A DNA stretch of 38,879 nt from an uncultured Bacteroidales bacterium (GTDB lineage Bacteria; Bacteroidota; Bacteroidia; Bacteroidales; Paludibacteraceae), in NCBI GenBank assembly GCA_902799875.1, contig CADCCH010000017.1, positions 1 through 38,879 of the forward strand, written 5' to 3'. Under the pieces are notes generated by a model, which searched no databases, had not been told where the DNA came from, and worked only from the letters and a program-made list of their open reading frames with translations. Shown here piece by piece: positions 32,429-38,878 of this stretch (position 1 is its first letter; each line of letters begins with the position of its first letter). The position numbers and the translations under genes were made by a program.

Positions 32429-32446
32429 CATATATTTGCGTATATG
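32429..32446. promoter_or_regulatory. Candidate operator over the -33 box of the replication promoter
   Basis: CATATA-TTTGCG-TATATG is a perfect inverted repeat centred on the TTTG box (32435-32438) of the plus-strand promoter, so a bound protein would block that promoter. Binding protein inferred to be the XRE regulator. Confidence 0.5.
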
Positions 32447-32466
32447 AAATTTTTGTTGTAATTTTG
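32435..32466 (+). promoter_or_regulatory. Promoter of the replication operon
   Basis: TTTG (32435-32438), 20 nt, TAATTTTG (32459-32466). The predicted start near 32473 is about 20 nt before the ATG at 32493. Its -7 box forms one arm of the palindrome TAATTTTGC-T-GCAAAATTA (32459-32477). Confidence 0.8.
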
Positions 32467-32469
32467 CTG

Positions 32470-32501
32470 CAAAATTAGTAAAAATTTTTGATATGAACAA
32501 A
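32470..32501 (-). promoter_or_regulatory. Promoter of the XRE regulator, facing the replication promoter
   Basis: On the minus strand TTTG (32501-32498), 20 nt, TAATTTTG (32477-32470). The two -7 boxes are adjacent and face each other, so each transcript starts inside the other promoter. The -33 box overlaps the start of the 32493 gene. Confidence 0.75.
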
Positions 32502-32705
32502 TTTTCGCCGGAAAAAATTGAAAATTTTCGCATTTTTTATGTCGAACTGCGCAAAAATAAGGTAAAAACGCAGTTTAGGGATGAAATGTGCAAGGCTACC
32601 GGATGGGCGTACTCTACTTTCTATCGCAAAATGAAGTACGGCAACGTGTACCGTGATGAAGCACCTATAGTTAAATCAGTCATTGAAAACTTTCAGAAGC
32701 AATGA
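32493..32705 (+). CDS. Small basic protein, possible DNA-binding (Cro-like position)
   Basis: 70 residues, basic, with a central segment KTQFRDEMCKATGWAYSTFYRK that could be a helix-turn-helix. No family is recognised with confidence. It is the first gene of the operon opposite the XRE regulator, the place usually taken by a Cro- or excisionase-like regulator. The stop overlaps the next start as ATGA. Function inferred from position only. Confidence 0.6.
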   Translation: MNKFSPEKIENFRIFYVELRKNKVKTQFRDEMCKATGWAYSTFYRKMKYGNVYRDEAPIVKSVIENFQKQ

Positions 32706-33004
32706 AAAAAGCAAGCAAACCAACCAAGAAACGTGATTTCTTTATCTTTGAAGAATGGCTTCCTGCACTGCAGAAGCTGGACGGCTTCTCTCTCCTTGCA
32801 GTTGAGTTCAAAAGGAACAGCAACGGCTTCGTAAAGAAGATCAAGGGTCTGGTGTTTGAGGAATATGAAAACTACCTCGGCACAATGAAGATAGTCAATA
32901 AGCGGCATGTATCTGTATATTGGACGCATACAGGCGTATGTTATAGATGTAGCAAGCACGTGCGCGCGGAGCAGTTCGATGTCACGCAATATCTGGAGCA
33001 GTAA
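32702..33004 (+). CDS. Hypothetical protein of the replication operon
   Basis: 100 residues, basic N-terminus (MKKASKPTKKRDFFIFEEWL). A single C-x-x-C occurs in GVCYRCSKH; it could bind metal with the nearby His or another chain. Not recognised. It is coupled to the preceding gene by a 4-base overlap and lies two bases upstream of the primase-helicase gene, so a role in replication or its control is likely but unproven. Confidence 0.65.
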   Translation: MKKASKPTKKRDFFIFEEWLPALQKLDGFSLLAVEFKRNSNGFVKKIKGLVFEEYENYLGTMKIVNKRHVSVYWTHTGVCYRCSKHVRAEQFDVTQYLEQ

Positions 33005-33006
33005 CT

Positions 33007-36000
33007 ATGTACTCAGAAGAGTTTATTGAACGAGTCCGCTCCAATACCAACATCCAACGCGTTTTTGAAGCCAAAGGCATCACTCTCCATAAGTCCGGTG
33101 CCGATTTGGTATGCAAGTGCCCGTTCCATGCAGACAAGAGTCCGTCTCTGCATGTGAACGTCTCTAAAGGTCTCTGGAACTGCTTCGGATGTGGCGAAGG
33201 AGGCGATGCAATTCAGTTCGTGCGAAGGGCATACGGTTATTCGTTTCGTGAAGCTGTTGAACATCTTGCGAATGCGGCCAACATCCCTATCGAGCAAGAA
33301 AGGCAGCTCACTCAAGCAGAGATTGAGGAGCAGCACAAGCGCGAAGTCCTTCTCAATGCGATGGATGTCGTGGCTGATTTCTATGTCACTACCCTATGGG
33401 ACGATAAGAGCGAAGAAGCGAAGAAAGCCTTAGAGGTCGCTTCCGATCGCTGGGATAAGGAATTCCTTCAGCAATACCGTATCGGCTATGCGCCGAACAA
33501 GTCCGACGCTCTTATCCAGTATGCCTATACCAAAGGTATCTCCGCCGAACTGCTCTTGGAACTGGGCATGGCCAAGTATAATAAGAAAGGCAAGCTCGCG
33601 GATGCCTTCCGGGGACGGATCATGATTCCTATACGCAATCGCTCCGGAAGATACGTTGCCTTTACCGGCAGAACCCTCTCCACAGGCGATGATATCCCCA
33701 AGTACCTAAACAATACTACCACGCCGCTTTTTGACAAAGATACTGCGGTCTTTGGCTTGGACGTGGCTGCAGGCCCGGCTATCCGTGCAGATGTCATGTA
33801 CTTGGTTGAGGGTGCGCCGGACGTGCTCCGCTTGCACCTAATCGGCGTCAAGAACACCGTTGCATGTCTTGGCTCGGCTTGGACAGAGAACCAACTTCGG
33901 ATGCTTAAGCATTGCACTACCAAGTTGTGCTTCATTCCGGATGCAGATCCACCCAATCAGGAAGCAACCAATATCCGTGATAAACATGGTATTGGCATCC
34001 AAGCCGTCATCAAGAATGCGAAGAAGGCCCTATCATTGGGCTTTTCGGTGATGGTCAAGGAGATTCCGGTCGGAGAGTCGCATGAGACCAAGCATACAAA
34101 GTACTTCAAGCAAGACCCGGATTCGTACTTCGTTTCCATGGACCGGTTCAACGCTACTGGAGAAAAGGATTTTATCATCTGGTATGCAGGAAAGATACTC
34201 AACACCAACCAAGCCGCCTCCGCGAATGCTAAAGCAATCGACGAATTGGCTGAACTCATCGCAGAACAGGATATCGAATCGCAGATACCGGTCTATATCG
34301 ACGCGCTCCATGAAATCTATCCTGGACGTCAGACATGGAAGAAAGCCATTGACAAGGCTATCGGAGAGCACGCGAAACAGACCCTGTCAAAGGTGGTGGA
34401 TGGTATTGACATCCTCAGTGAGTTTGGCTTCGTGGAGCGGCACAATGCCTACTATACATCTTCCAATGGCGCTACTGTCAAGTGGTCTAACTTTACACTC
34501 GTACCACTCTTTCATGTGCGAGATAATAATTCCGCACTGCGCCTATATAGGATGAAGAATGAGGATGGCGTAGAACTCACGATCGAGTTCCAGCAGGAAG
34601 AACTCACTTCCCTTGCTCGTTTCCGGGCAAAAGTGGAGAGCCAAGGCAACTTTGTGTGGCTCGTGGGTGAAAGCCAACTCACAAAGCTGAAGCAATTCCT
34701 CTATAAGGCTACCGAGACAGCAGAACTGATAAAACAGTTAGGCTGGAACCAAAGAGGCTTCTATGCCTTTGGAAATGGTATTGCTTTCAATGGCTCCTGG
34801 TATAAGGTTGATACGTTAGGCATTGTGCGCCTTCCGGAAAACATGGGCAACTATTACCTACCGGCATTTTCAGAAGTGCATGTCACAGAAGATGGTGTTG
34901 ATAACTACAATGATTTTGACAGACGCTTCATCCATGATAACCGAAGCACTGTCTCATTGCATGAATACACTTCCAAAATGGTTGCCGTGTTCGGAAACAA
35001 AGCCATCGTCGGTATCTGCTTCTATCTGGCTACGCTATTCCGTGATATCATCCTCCGGGAAGTGTCCGGTTTTCCTATCCTCAACCTGTTTGGTCCGAAA
35101 GGATCTGGTAAAACCGAACTCGGCCATTCATTGATGGCGTTCTTTATGTCCTACAACAAAGCACCCAACCTTACCACCTCCACGCTCCCTACAATAGCTG
35201 AAGCGGTCGGACAGGTTGCCAATGCGCTCATTCACTTGGATGAGTTTAAGAACAATCTCGATACGGAGAAGTTCGAGTTCTTAAAAGGTCTCTGGGATAG
35301 TGTCGGCAGAAGCCGCATGAACCTCGATACAGGCAAGAAGCGGGAAACATCCAAAGTAAATTGTGGCGTTATCGTATCCGGGCAGGAACTGGCCAGCCGC
35401 GATATAGCTTTGTTTTCTCGTTTTGTGTTCCTCTCTTTTGATACCTCGCAGTTCTCCAAAGAGCAGCTGCACGAGATGGAACAGTTCCGTGAGATCCGCA
35501 AACGCGGGTGCTCACATCTGACGCTTGATATCATTAAGTTGAGGCCGCAGTTTGAGCAAGGTTTTCAGCAGACATACTACGATGTTACCAACCAACTGTC
35601 AAAGCAGTTTGAGGATGCGATTGAAGGTCGTATCTTAGGTAACTGGGCGATTATAATAGCTGCCTTCAAAACCTTGGAGAATTATCTCAATCTGCCGTTC
35701 GATTACACAACAGTCTATGGCGATTGTTGTGCGCTGATGGAGGTGCAGAACATGTACTGTCGTGAAAATAATGAGATTGCCAAGTTCTGGAAAACGCTTT
35801 CCCTGCTTGTCAATAAGGGCATCCTGTATGAAGGTTGCGATTTTCACATTAAGTACATGGATAAGATCCTGCTTAAGGTCGATAGCAAAACCAACACCAC
35901 TCGGTCGCTCGAATGCGTCAAGCCGGTGCTCCTCATCCGTAATACTGTCTTTGATGAGTATAAGGATTATTGCGTATCGCATAACGAGTCTTATCTATCT

Positions 36001-36258
36001 GCACCTTCTCTAAGGCAATATCTTAAAGCTTCGAAGGATTATATTGGAACCAAAGCAAAGGAGGCCTTTACTCCTATGATAAACGGTCAGCCTATATATC
36101 AGGAGAAATCCGATAAACAAGGCGTGGCATACAAGGAGAAAGCCCGCTATGTGGGTGAAGCCCTTTGCTTTGATTACAGCATGACTTGCGAGCTATACGA
36201 GTTCTCCCTCGCATCCACGAACATTATTGAAGAGTCTGCCGATGACGATGGAGAATAA
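33007..36258 (+). CDS. CHC2 zinc-finger / Toprim primase fused to a P-loop helicase-like domain
   Basis: 1083 residues. The N-terminal CHC2 zinc finger (Cys38, His41, Cys59, Cys62; CPFHADKSPS and WNCFGCGEGG) is followed by a DnaG-like linker, then a Toprim region with YLVEGAPDVLRL (Glu near 268) and CFIPDADPP (D-x-D near 312). A middle region of unknown family precedes a P-loop ATPase with FGPKGSGKTELG (Walker A, about 696-703) and ALIHLDEFKNN (Walker B, about 742). This order matches primase-helicase proteins of phages, plasmids and integrative elements, which prime and unwind the element's own DNA. It shows the element replicates or once did. No stop or frameshift interrupts it. Confidence 0.9.
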   Translation: MYSEEFIERVRSNTNIQRVFEAKGITLHKSGADLVCKCPFHADKSPSLHVNVSKGLWNCFGCGEGGDAIQFVRRAYGYSFREAVEHLANAANIPIEQERQLTQAEIEEQHKREVLLNAMDVVADFYVTTLWDDKSEEAKKALEVASDRWDKEFLQQYRIGYAPNKSDALIQYAYTKGISAELLLELGMAKYNKKGKLADAFRGRIMIPIRNRSGRYVAFTGRTLSTGDDIPKYLNNTTTPLFDKDTAVFGLDVAAGPAIRADVMYLVEGAPDVLRLHLIGVKNTVACLGSAWTENQLRMLKHCTTKLCFIPDADPPNQEATNIRDKHGIGIQAVIKNAKKALSLGFSVMVKEIPVGESHETKHTKYFKQDPDSYFVSMDRFNATGEKDFIIWYAGKILNTNQAASANAKAIDELAELIAEQDIESQIPVYIDALHEIYPGRQTWKKAIDKAIGEHAKQTLSKVVDGIDILSEFGFVERHNAYYTSSNGATVKWSNFTLVPLFHVRDNNSALRLYRMKNEDGVELTIEFQQEELTSLARFRAKVESQGNFVWLVGESQLTKLKQFLYKATETAELIKQLGWNQRGFYAFGNGIAFNGSWYKVDTLGIVRLPENMGNYYLPAFSEVHVTEDGVDNYNDFDRRFIHDNRSTVSLHEYTSKMVAVFGNKAIVGICFYLATLFRDIILREVSGFPILNLFGPKGSGKTELGHSLMAFFMSYNKAPNLTTSTLPTIAEAVGQVANALIHLDEFKNNLDTEKFEFLKGLWDSVGRSRMNLDTGKKRETSKVNCGVIVSGQELASRDIALFSRFVFLSFDTSQFSKEQLHEMEQFREIRKRGCSHLTLDIIKLRPQFEQGFQQTYYDVTNQLSKQFEDAIEGRILGNWAIIIAAFKTLENYLNLPFDYTTVYGDCCALMEVQNMYCRENNEIAKFWKTLSLLVNKGILYEGCDFHIKYMDKILLKVDSKTNTTRSLECVKPVLLIRNTVFDEYKDYCVSHNESYLSAPSLRQYLKASKDYIGTKAKEAFTPMINGQPIYQEKSDKQGVAYKEKARYVGEALCFDYSMTCELYEFSLASTNIIEESADDDGE

Positions 36259-36274
36259 ATATAGCCCGCTTCCC

Positions 36275-36307
36275 ACGTGGAGGTTGTTGACATTGCTTCC
36301 TCCACGT
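36275..36307. other. Stem-loop just downstream of the primase gene
   Basis: ACGTGGAGG (36275-36283) and CCTCCACGT (36299-36307) form a perfect 9-bp stem with a 15-nt loop. There is no T-run after it, so it is not a standard terminator; a regulatory or processing role is possible. Confidence 0.6.
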
Positions 36308-36324
36308 ATCAGTTTAATATCAAA

Positions 36325-36402
36325 GAGGAAGCCTGCTCGGGAGGGTCGGCTCCTCGCCCTTATCTGCTTAGGAGGAAGCCTGCTCGTGAGAGTCGGCTCC
36401 TC
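36325..36402. repeat. Two copies of a 31-bp palindromic repeat
   Basis: Copies at 36325-36355 and 36372-36402 differ at two bases. Each begins GAGGAAGCC and ends GGCTCCTC, so each folds into a hairpin with one bulged A. The start-to-start distance is 47 bp. They fill the 179-bp gap (36259-36437) together with the stem-loop at 36275. Two copies only and no cas genes, so this is not a CRISPR. Confidence 0.7.
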
Positions 36403-36437
36403 CCCTCTCTGCCAACAATCAAAACTTTTATGCATAT

Positions 36438-36731
36438 ATGGAAAACTTTCAATTGTTAATCAGTCTCTCCGAAGACATTCTCGTTCTGTTTATGGACGAT
36501 GACAACTACATGCGCAACTTGGATGATGTTTGGGAAACTCTCCAGAAGCAAGATCCAGACCATTTCCGGGATGTACAACTCAGGATTTTAATCTCGCACT
36601 TAGCCGCAATTCAAGTCGCCTTTCTTAATACCTTTGGCGGTCACATGGTGCCTGAAGCCGACGTAGCCATTTCTCAAGCCTGGCATTACGCAGAAGAACA
36701 CATGTCACCTCAATACCGACAGGGCTTGTAG
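36438..36731 (+). CDS. Hypothetical protein, 97 residues
   Basis: Acidic, helical-looking protein (SEDILVLFMDDDNYMRNLDDVW, then RILISHLAAIQVAFLNTFGGH). No family is recognised. It is read in the same direction as the primase gene, after a 179-bp gap with hairpin repeats. Coding is supported by an intact frame with ordinary composition and by its place between genes, but no clear ribosome-binding site is seen. Confidence 0.55.
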   Translation: MENFQLLISLSEDILVLFMDDDNYMRNLDDVWETLQKQDPDHFRDVQLRILISHLAAIQVAFLNTFGGHMVPEADVAISQAWHYAEEHMSPQYRQGL

Positions 36732-36762
36732 GCCTGCTTTGTGCTATTCCGCTTTTAGGGAT

Positions 36763-36789
36763 GCGACGGGTAACACTCGTCGCTATCTT
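36763..36789 (+). terminator. Possible terminator after the 36438 gene
   Basis: GCGACGGG (36763-36770) pairs with CTCGTCGC (36776-36783) around TAACA, using one G-U pair, and is followed by TATCTTTT. The T-run is weak. Confidence 0.45.
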
Positions 36790-36830
36790 TTGCCATTCGC
36801 ATTCTACTTTATTCTCACTATTTTTATTCT

Positions 36831-36860
36831 ACATATACTACATATACTACAGTATAGTAT
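36831..36860. repeat. Nonamer repeat ACATATACT, iteron-like
   Basis: ACATATACT at 36831 and 36840, immediately followed by ACAGTATAGTAT. It is AT-rich and close to a replication gene. It could be part of an origin, but two exact copies is weak evidence. Confidence 0.4.
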
Positions 36861-37300
36861 TTATGTTCTTTATGTAGCTTTTTCTGGTATCTACAATTTT
36901 CTGCAATTGCCTACTAATTGCCATGTTGTAGGAGGTCACTCTACTTTTTCATTGGCTCGCCTACATGCTTTTAGGTACTCAATGTATTGATATACCGAAG
37001 TGTAGCAACTGTAGCACTTGTGTACTCTCCGAACTTACCCCTAACTGCGCTTTTGTTGTTACCGCTCTTTCCCTCTCGCTCGGTTCCGAGTGCTCATGTC
37101 GTTATGCAGCCGTAGTAGATAAGGAGATTATGCGCCCGAGTTCCGCACATGCGTAACGCATAGTACTCACATCCTAAACGCTCTATGGTTGACGGCTTCT
37201 GCCTAATCACTTCTGCCCGATCTTTGTCCTTCTTGCTTTCAAGTCCTGCCCCTTGAATTACATATTGCCTTGGAGATTTATGTCGTTCCTTTTAGCAATG

Positions 37301-37331
37301 CAAAGGTAGTTGGTTCTTTCCGTATGGCAAG
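37301..37331 (-). promoter_or_regulatory. Minus-strand Bacteroidota-type promoter with no protein gene behind it
   Basis: On the minus strand CTTG (37331-37328), then after 19 nt TACCTTTG (37308-37301). Transcription would start near 37294 and run leftwards through at least 300 bp with no open frame longer than about 20 codons, so a non-coding RNA is the simplest reading. Confidence 0.6.
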
Positions 37332-37360
37332 GCTAAACATGTTCCGGCGCCCAGGTGCTT

Positions 37361-37407
37361 AAAATTTCTCCAGCCTCCGGACTAAAAGCCGTGAGGTAGT
37401 AAATTTT
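37361..37407. other. Two-tier hairpin upstream of the 37494 gene
   Basis: The outer stem is AAAATTT (37361-37367) with AAATTTT (37401-37407). The inner stem is CCTCCGG (37374-37380) with CCG-T-GAGG (37389-37396), loop ACTAAAAG. It lies 87 bp upstream of the next gene and immediately upstream of the minus-strand promoter, so it could be a leader structure for the plus strand. Confidence 0.6.
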
Positions 37408-37493
37408 GCGGAAGTCTTGCTGTTTCACGGAATGGAGAACTACACTTGCGTCAACTCTGAAAGCATTGTAAAAGAAACAAATCTCAAAACAAT

Positions 37494-37742
37494 ATGTCTA
37501 ACAATTCAAAAAACAGTACAGTTATGAAAGCATCTAAGAAGAACAATCAGGCAACCGAAGTAAAGGTAGAAGTAGCTCCGCAACCCTTAACAGAGCGTCA
37601 GTCCTTAAGAGCACTTTGCAAAGAGTTACGCGCCAAGTACGGAACCGATGAGCGCATTAACAATCTCCTCTGCATCTACTACAAAGAGCTGCACAATCTC
37701 TCCATCTTGAAAACTCGGGAACAATGGGAGCGCGAGGGCTAG
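37494..37742 (+). CDS. Small accessory protein; probably the 5' part of a frameshifted gene
   Basis: 82 residues with a charged N-terminus and a helical C-terminal half (LRALCKELRAKYGTDERINN, then LSILKTREQWEREG). The ending LKTREQWEREG resembles the segment just before a K-G-x-K-A-x-x-x-W-x-K-P motif in short ArdC-like proteins of Bacteroidota mobile elements. The continuation of that pattern (PAWGKPVSRVNKETGEQYTF) is found directly downstream in another frame (37724-37876). The family match is from memory and is tentative. Confidence 0.55.
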   Translation: MSNNSKNSTVMKASKKNNQATEVKVEVAPQPLTERQSLRALCKELRAKYGTDERINNLLCIYYKELHNLSILKTREQWEREG

Positions 37743-37876
37743 TATTCGATAACAACCTCACCCGCTTTCCTGCATGGGGCAAGCCCGTCAGCCGAGTAAA
37801 CAAGGAAACAGGTGAACAATACACCTTCTTCCCGGTTACACACTTCTACGTACCGCAAGCAGTTTGTCAAGCATAA
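37724..37876 (+). pseudogene. Probable 3' part of the frameshifted gene begun at 37494
   Basis: A 50-codon frame, -1 relative to the upstream gene, overlaps its end by 19 bases and reads LVFDNNLTRFPAWGKPVSRV, then NKETGEQYTFFPVTHFYVPQ and a stop. It could be a separate tiny gene from ATG 37724. The join LKTREQWEREG to VFDNNLTRFPAWGKP makes a more sensible single protein of about 120-126 residues. A one-base indel near 37735-37745 would explain this. Confidence 0.5.
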
Positions 37877-37887
37877 ATGAAAAGAGT

Positions 37888-37913
37888 GCCATCCGTCAGA
37901 AATGGCGGGTGGC
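37888..37913 (+). other. Hairpin upstream of the 37941 gene
   Basis: GCCATCCG (37888-37895) pairs with CGGGTGGC (37906-37913), with one U-G pair in plus-strand RNA. It is 27 bases upstream of the ATG and could influence translation. No T-run follows. Confidence 0.5.
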
Positions 37914-37940
37914 CATTTCCTTCTAATAAATTGTAGCCTT

Positions 37941-38250
37941 ATGAAAAAGTCATTTCAACAGTACACACAACTCGCTTTCGATTTCGAGTGCAGTACAGTT
38001 TCCGATAGTGAGAAAGTCACGTATCAAGAAAGCGTTTCCACTACATGTTACCGCTGCACCAAAGAGGAATTTGAAGCACAGCAGGCTATTGAGCGTGATT
38101 ACATGTTTGGTCGTGCTGCTTGGCTCTACCGGCAGTTAGAGCGTGAAATGGCGGCAGTTAGAGCGTGAAATGGCTCACGAGCGCAAGGCTGCAAAGGCAT
38201 TGGCTGAATTTGAGGCTATGAGAGCCGAAGCATATAAATATAACTTCTAA
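37941..38250 (+). pseudogene. Small accessory gene truncated by a 22-bp tandem duplication
   Basis: From ATG 37941 the frame gives MKKSFQQYTQLAFDFECS and continues to RQLEREMAAVRA, stopping at 38168 (75 residues). The stop is caused by an exact 22-bp tandem duplication (38130-38151 and 38152-38173). Removing one copy restores a 95-residue protein ending EFEAMRAEAYKYNF at TAA 38248-38250, with an uninterrupted charged helix. The family is not recognised. An earlier in-frame ATG at 37902 overlaps the hairpin and is not preferred. Confidence 0.7.
38130..38173. repeat. Perfect 22-bp tandem duplication
   Basis: Two identical adjacent copies beginning CGGCAGTTAGAGCG and ending GAAATGG. Because 22 is not a multiple of three, it shifts the frame of the surrounding gene. 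Confidence 0.95.
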
Positions 38251-38263
38251 ATTCTTTATCGTT

Positions 38264-38503
38264 ATGATTCCTATTCAACAAATCCTCGTTCGCTGCACAG
38301 AAGAGCAGCTGGAGTCCATCCTTTCTTCCTGTCAAACAATCATGTCGCACATGGAGTTCGTCACCGGTCACACTTCATTACAGCTCGCCGGTGATAACGA
38401 GCAGTACTGGAAAATTTACGGCTTGAATTGCCTTGTTTTTACGGAGCTTGCAGCCCGCGCACAGGGCAAAACAAAGCGCAATCCGAACCCGCTCATGAAA
38501 TGA
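38264..38503 (+). CDS. Hypothetical protein, 79 residues
   Basis: Begins MIPIQQILVRCTEEQLESIL, with a helical middle and a basic end (AQGKTKRNPNPLMK). No family is recognised. It follows the disrupted 37941 gene after 13 bases in the same direction and is followed at once by a terminator, so it is the last gene of this small plus-strand group. Confidence 0.6.
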   Translation: MIPIQQILVRCTEEQLESILSSCQTIMSHMEFVTGHTSLQLAGDNEQYWKIYGLNCLVFTELAARAQGKTKRNPNPLMK

Positions 38504-38506
38504 ATT

Positions 38507-38531
38507 TGGAGGCTTAGTCCTCCATTTTTTT
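38507..38531 (+). terminator. Intrinsic terminator after the 38264 gene
   Basis: TGGAGG (38507-38512) pairs with CCTCCA (38519-38524), loop CTTAGT, followed by seven T residues. Confidence 0.85.
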
Positions 38532-38801
38532 CAGACCAGTCGCAAGCTCTTCCGGATGACGGGCATCCTGTTCGTCAGCATGACTGCTATCGTAGTATTT
38601 TGTCCGACTGTTTTTATTTGGGCGTTCCCGGCATAGTTCTGCAGATCCGCTCATCTCCAGAGCTACGTCGGTCGGGCTTTGCAGGGGTTCACAAGTTCCG
38701 CATTGTTGCACAATACCATAGCCCTTCCAATCCCTAACGCGTTTTTTTCTTTCAAAATGCTTAATTCTGAACGAATTAGGAAGAAAAACTTGCATATTCA
38801 A
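38514..38801 (-). CDS. Hypothetical 95-residue protein (uncertain)
   Basis: The open frame reads MNMQVFLPNSFRIKHFERKK, with a cysteine pair CGTC and a later hydrophilic tail. It ends inside the loop of the 38507 terminator, and its start lies over the right-hand plus-strand promoter. No family is recognised and no promoter is visible for it within the window. It may be a true small gene of the element or a chance open frame. Confidence 0.35.
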   Translation of the reverse strand: MNMQVFLPNSFRIKHFERKKRVRDWKGYGIVQQCGTCEPLQSPTDVALEMSGSAELCRERPNKNSRTKYYDSSHADEQDARHPEELATGLKKMED

Positions 38802-38818
38802 AAAAAAGTGTAATTTTG
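38789..38818 (+). promoter_or_regulatory. Promoter of the next gene or operon beyond the window
   Basis: CTTG (38789-38792), 18 nt, TAATTTTG (38811-38818). The spacer is slightly short. The start would be near 38826, directly before the long hairpin at 38837-38878. Confidence 0.6.
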
Positions 38819-38836
38819 CAGAGATTTTTGATGTAT

Positions 38837-38878
38837 CGCAAGAGGCGGGGCGCGATATTCGTGCCCGTCTCTTTTGCG
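38837..38878 (+). promoter_or_regulatory. Long structured leader hairpin at the right edge
   Basis: CGCAA (38837-38841) pairs with TTGCG (38874-38878), GAGGCGGG (38842-38849) with CCCGTCTC (38864-38871), and CGCG (38851-38854) with CGTG (38860-38863), loop ATATT. Bulges are G38850 and TT 38872-38873. About 17 pairs, including G-U pairs that hold only in plus-strand RNA, support an RNA function such as attenuation. The downstream gene is outside the window. Confidence 0.7.

Larger units (their letters stand above)
36732..37493. other. 762-bp region without a convincing gene
   Basis: Open frames at 36739-36990 and 36965-37156 have atypical composition and no start signals. The region holds a terminator-like hairpin (36763-36783), a nonamer repeat (36831-36860), a minus-strand promoter (37301-37331) with no open frame behind it, the palindrome ATGCGTTACGCAT near 37148-37160, and a long hairpin (37361-37407). 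It looks like a regulatory/replication segment or non-coding RNA locus. Confidence 0.6.

Noticed and set aside
32493..33004. Two small genes considered as a toxin-antitoxin pair
   Set aside because: Neither resembles a known toxin or antitoxin. Their position opposite a repressor and before a primase fits regulatory or replication accessory genes better.
36325..36402. Palindromic 31-bp repeat pair considered as a CRISPR array
   Set aside because: There are only two copies, the spacer would be 16 bp, and no cas genes are present.
36739..37156. Two open frames in the non-coding region after 36731
   Set aside because: They have odd low-complexity hydrophobic or Cys-rich composition, no start signals and no family resemblance. 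They overlap structured DNA and a reverse promoter region.
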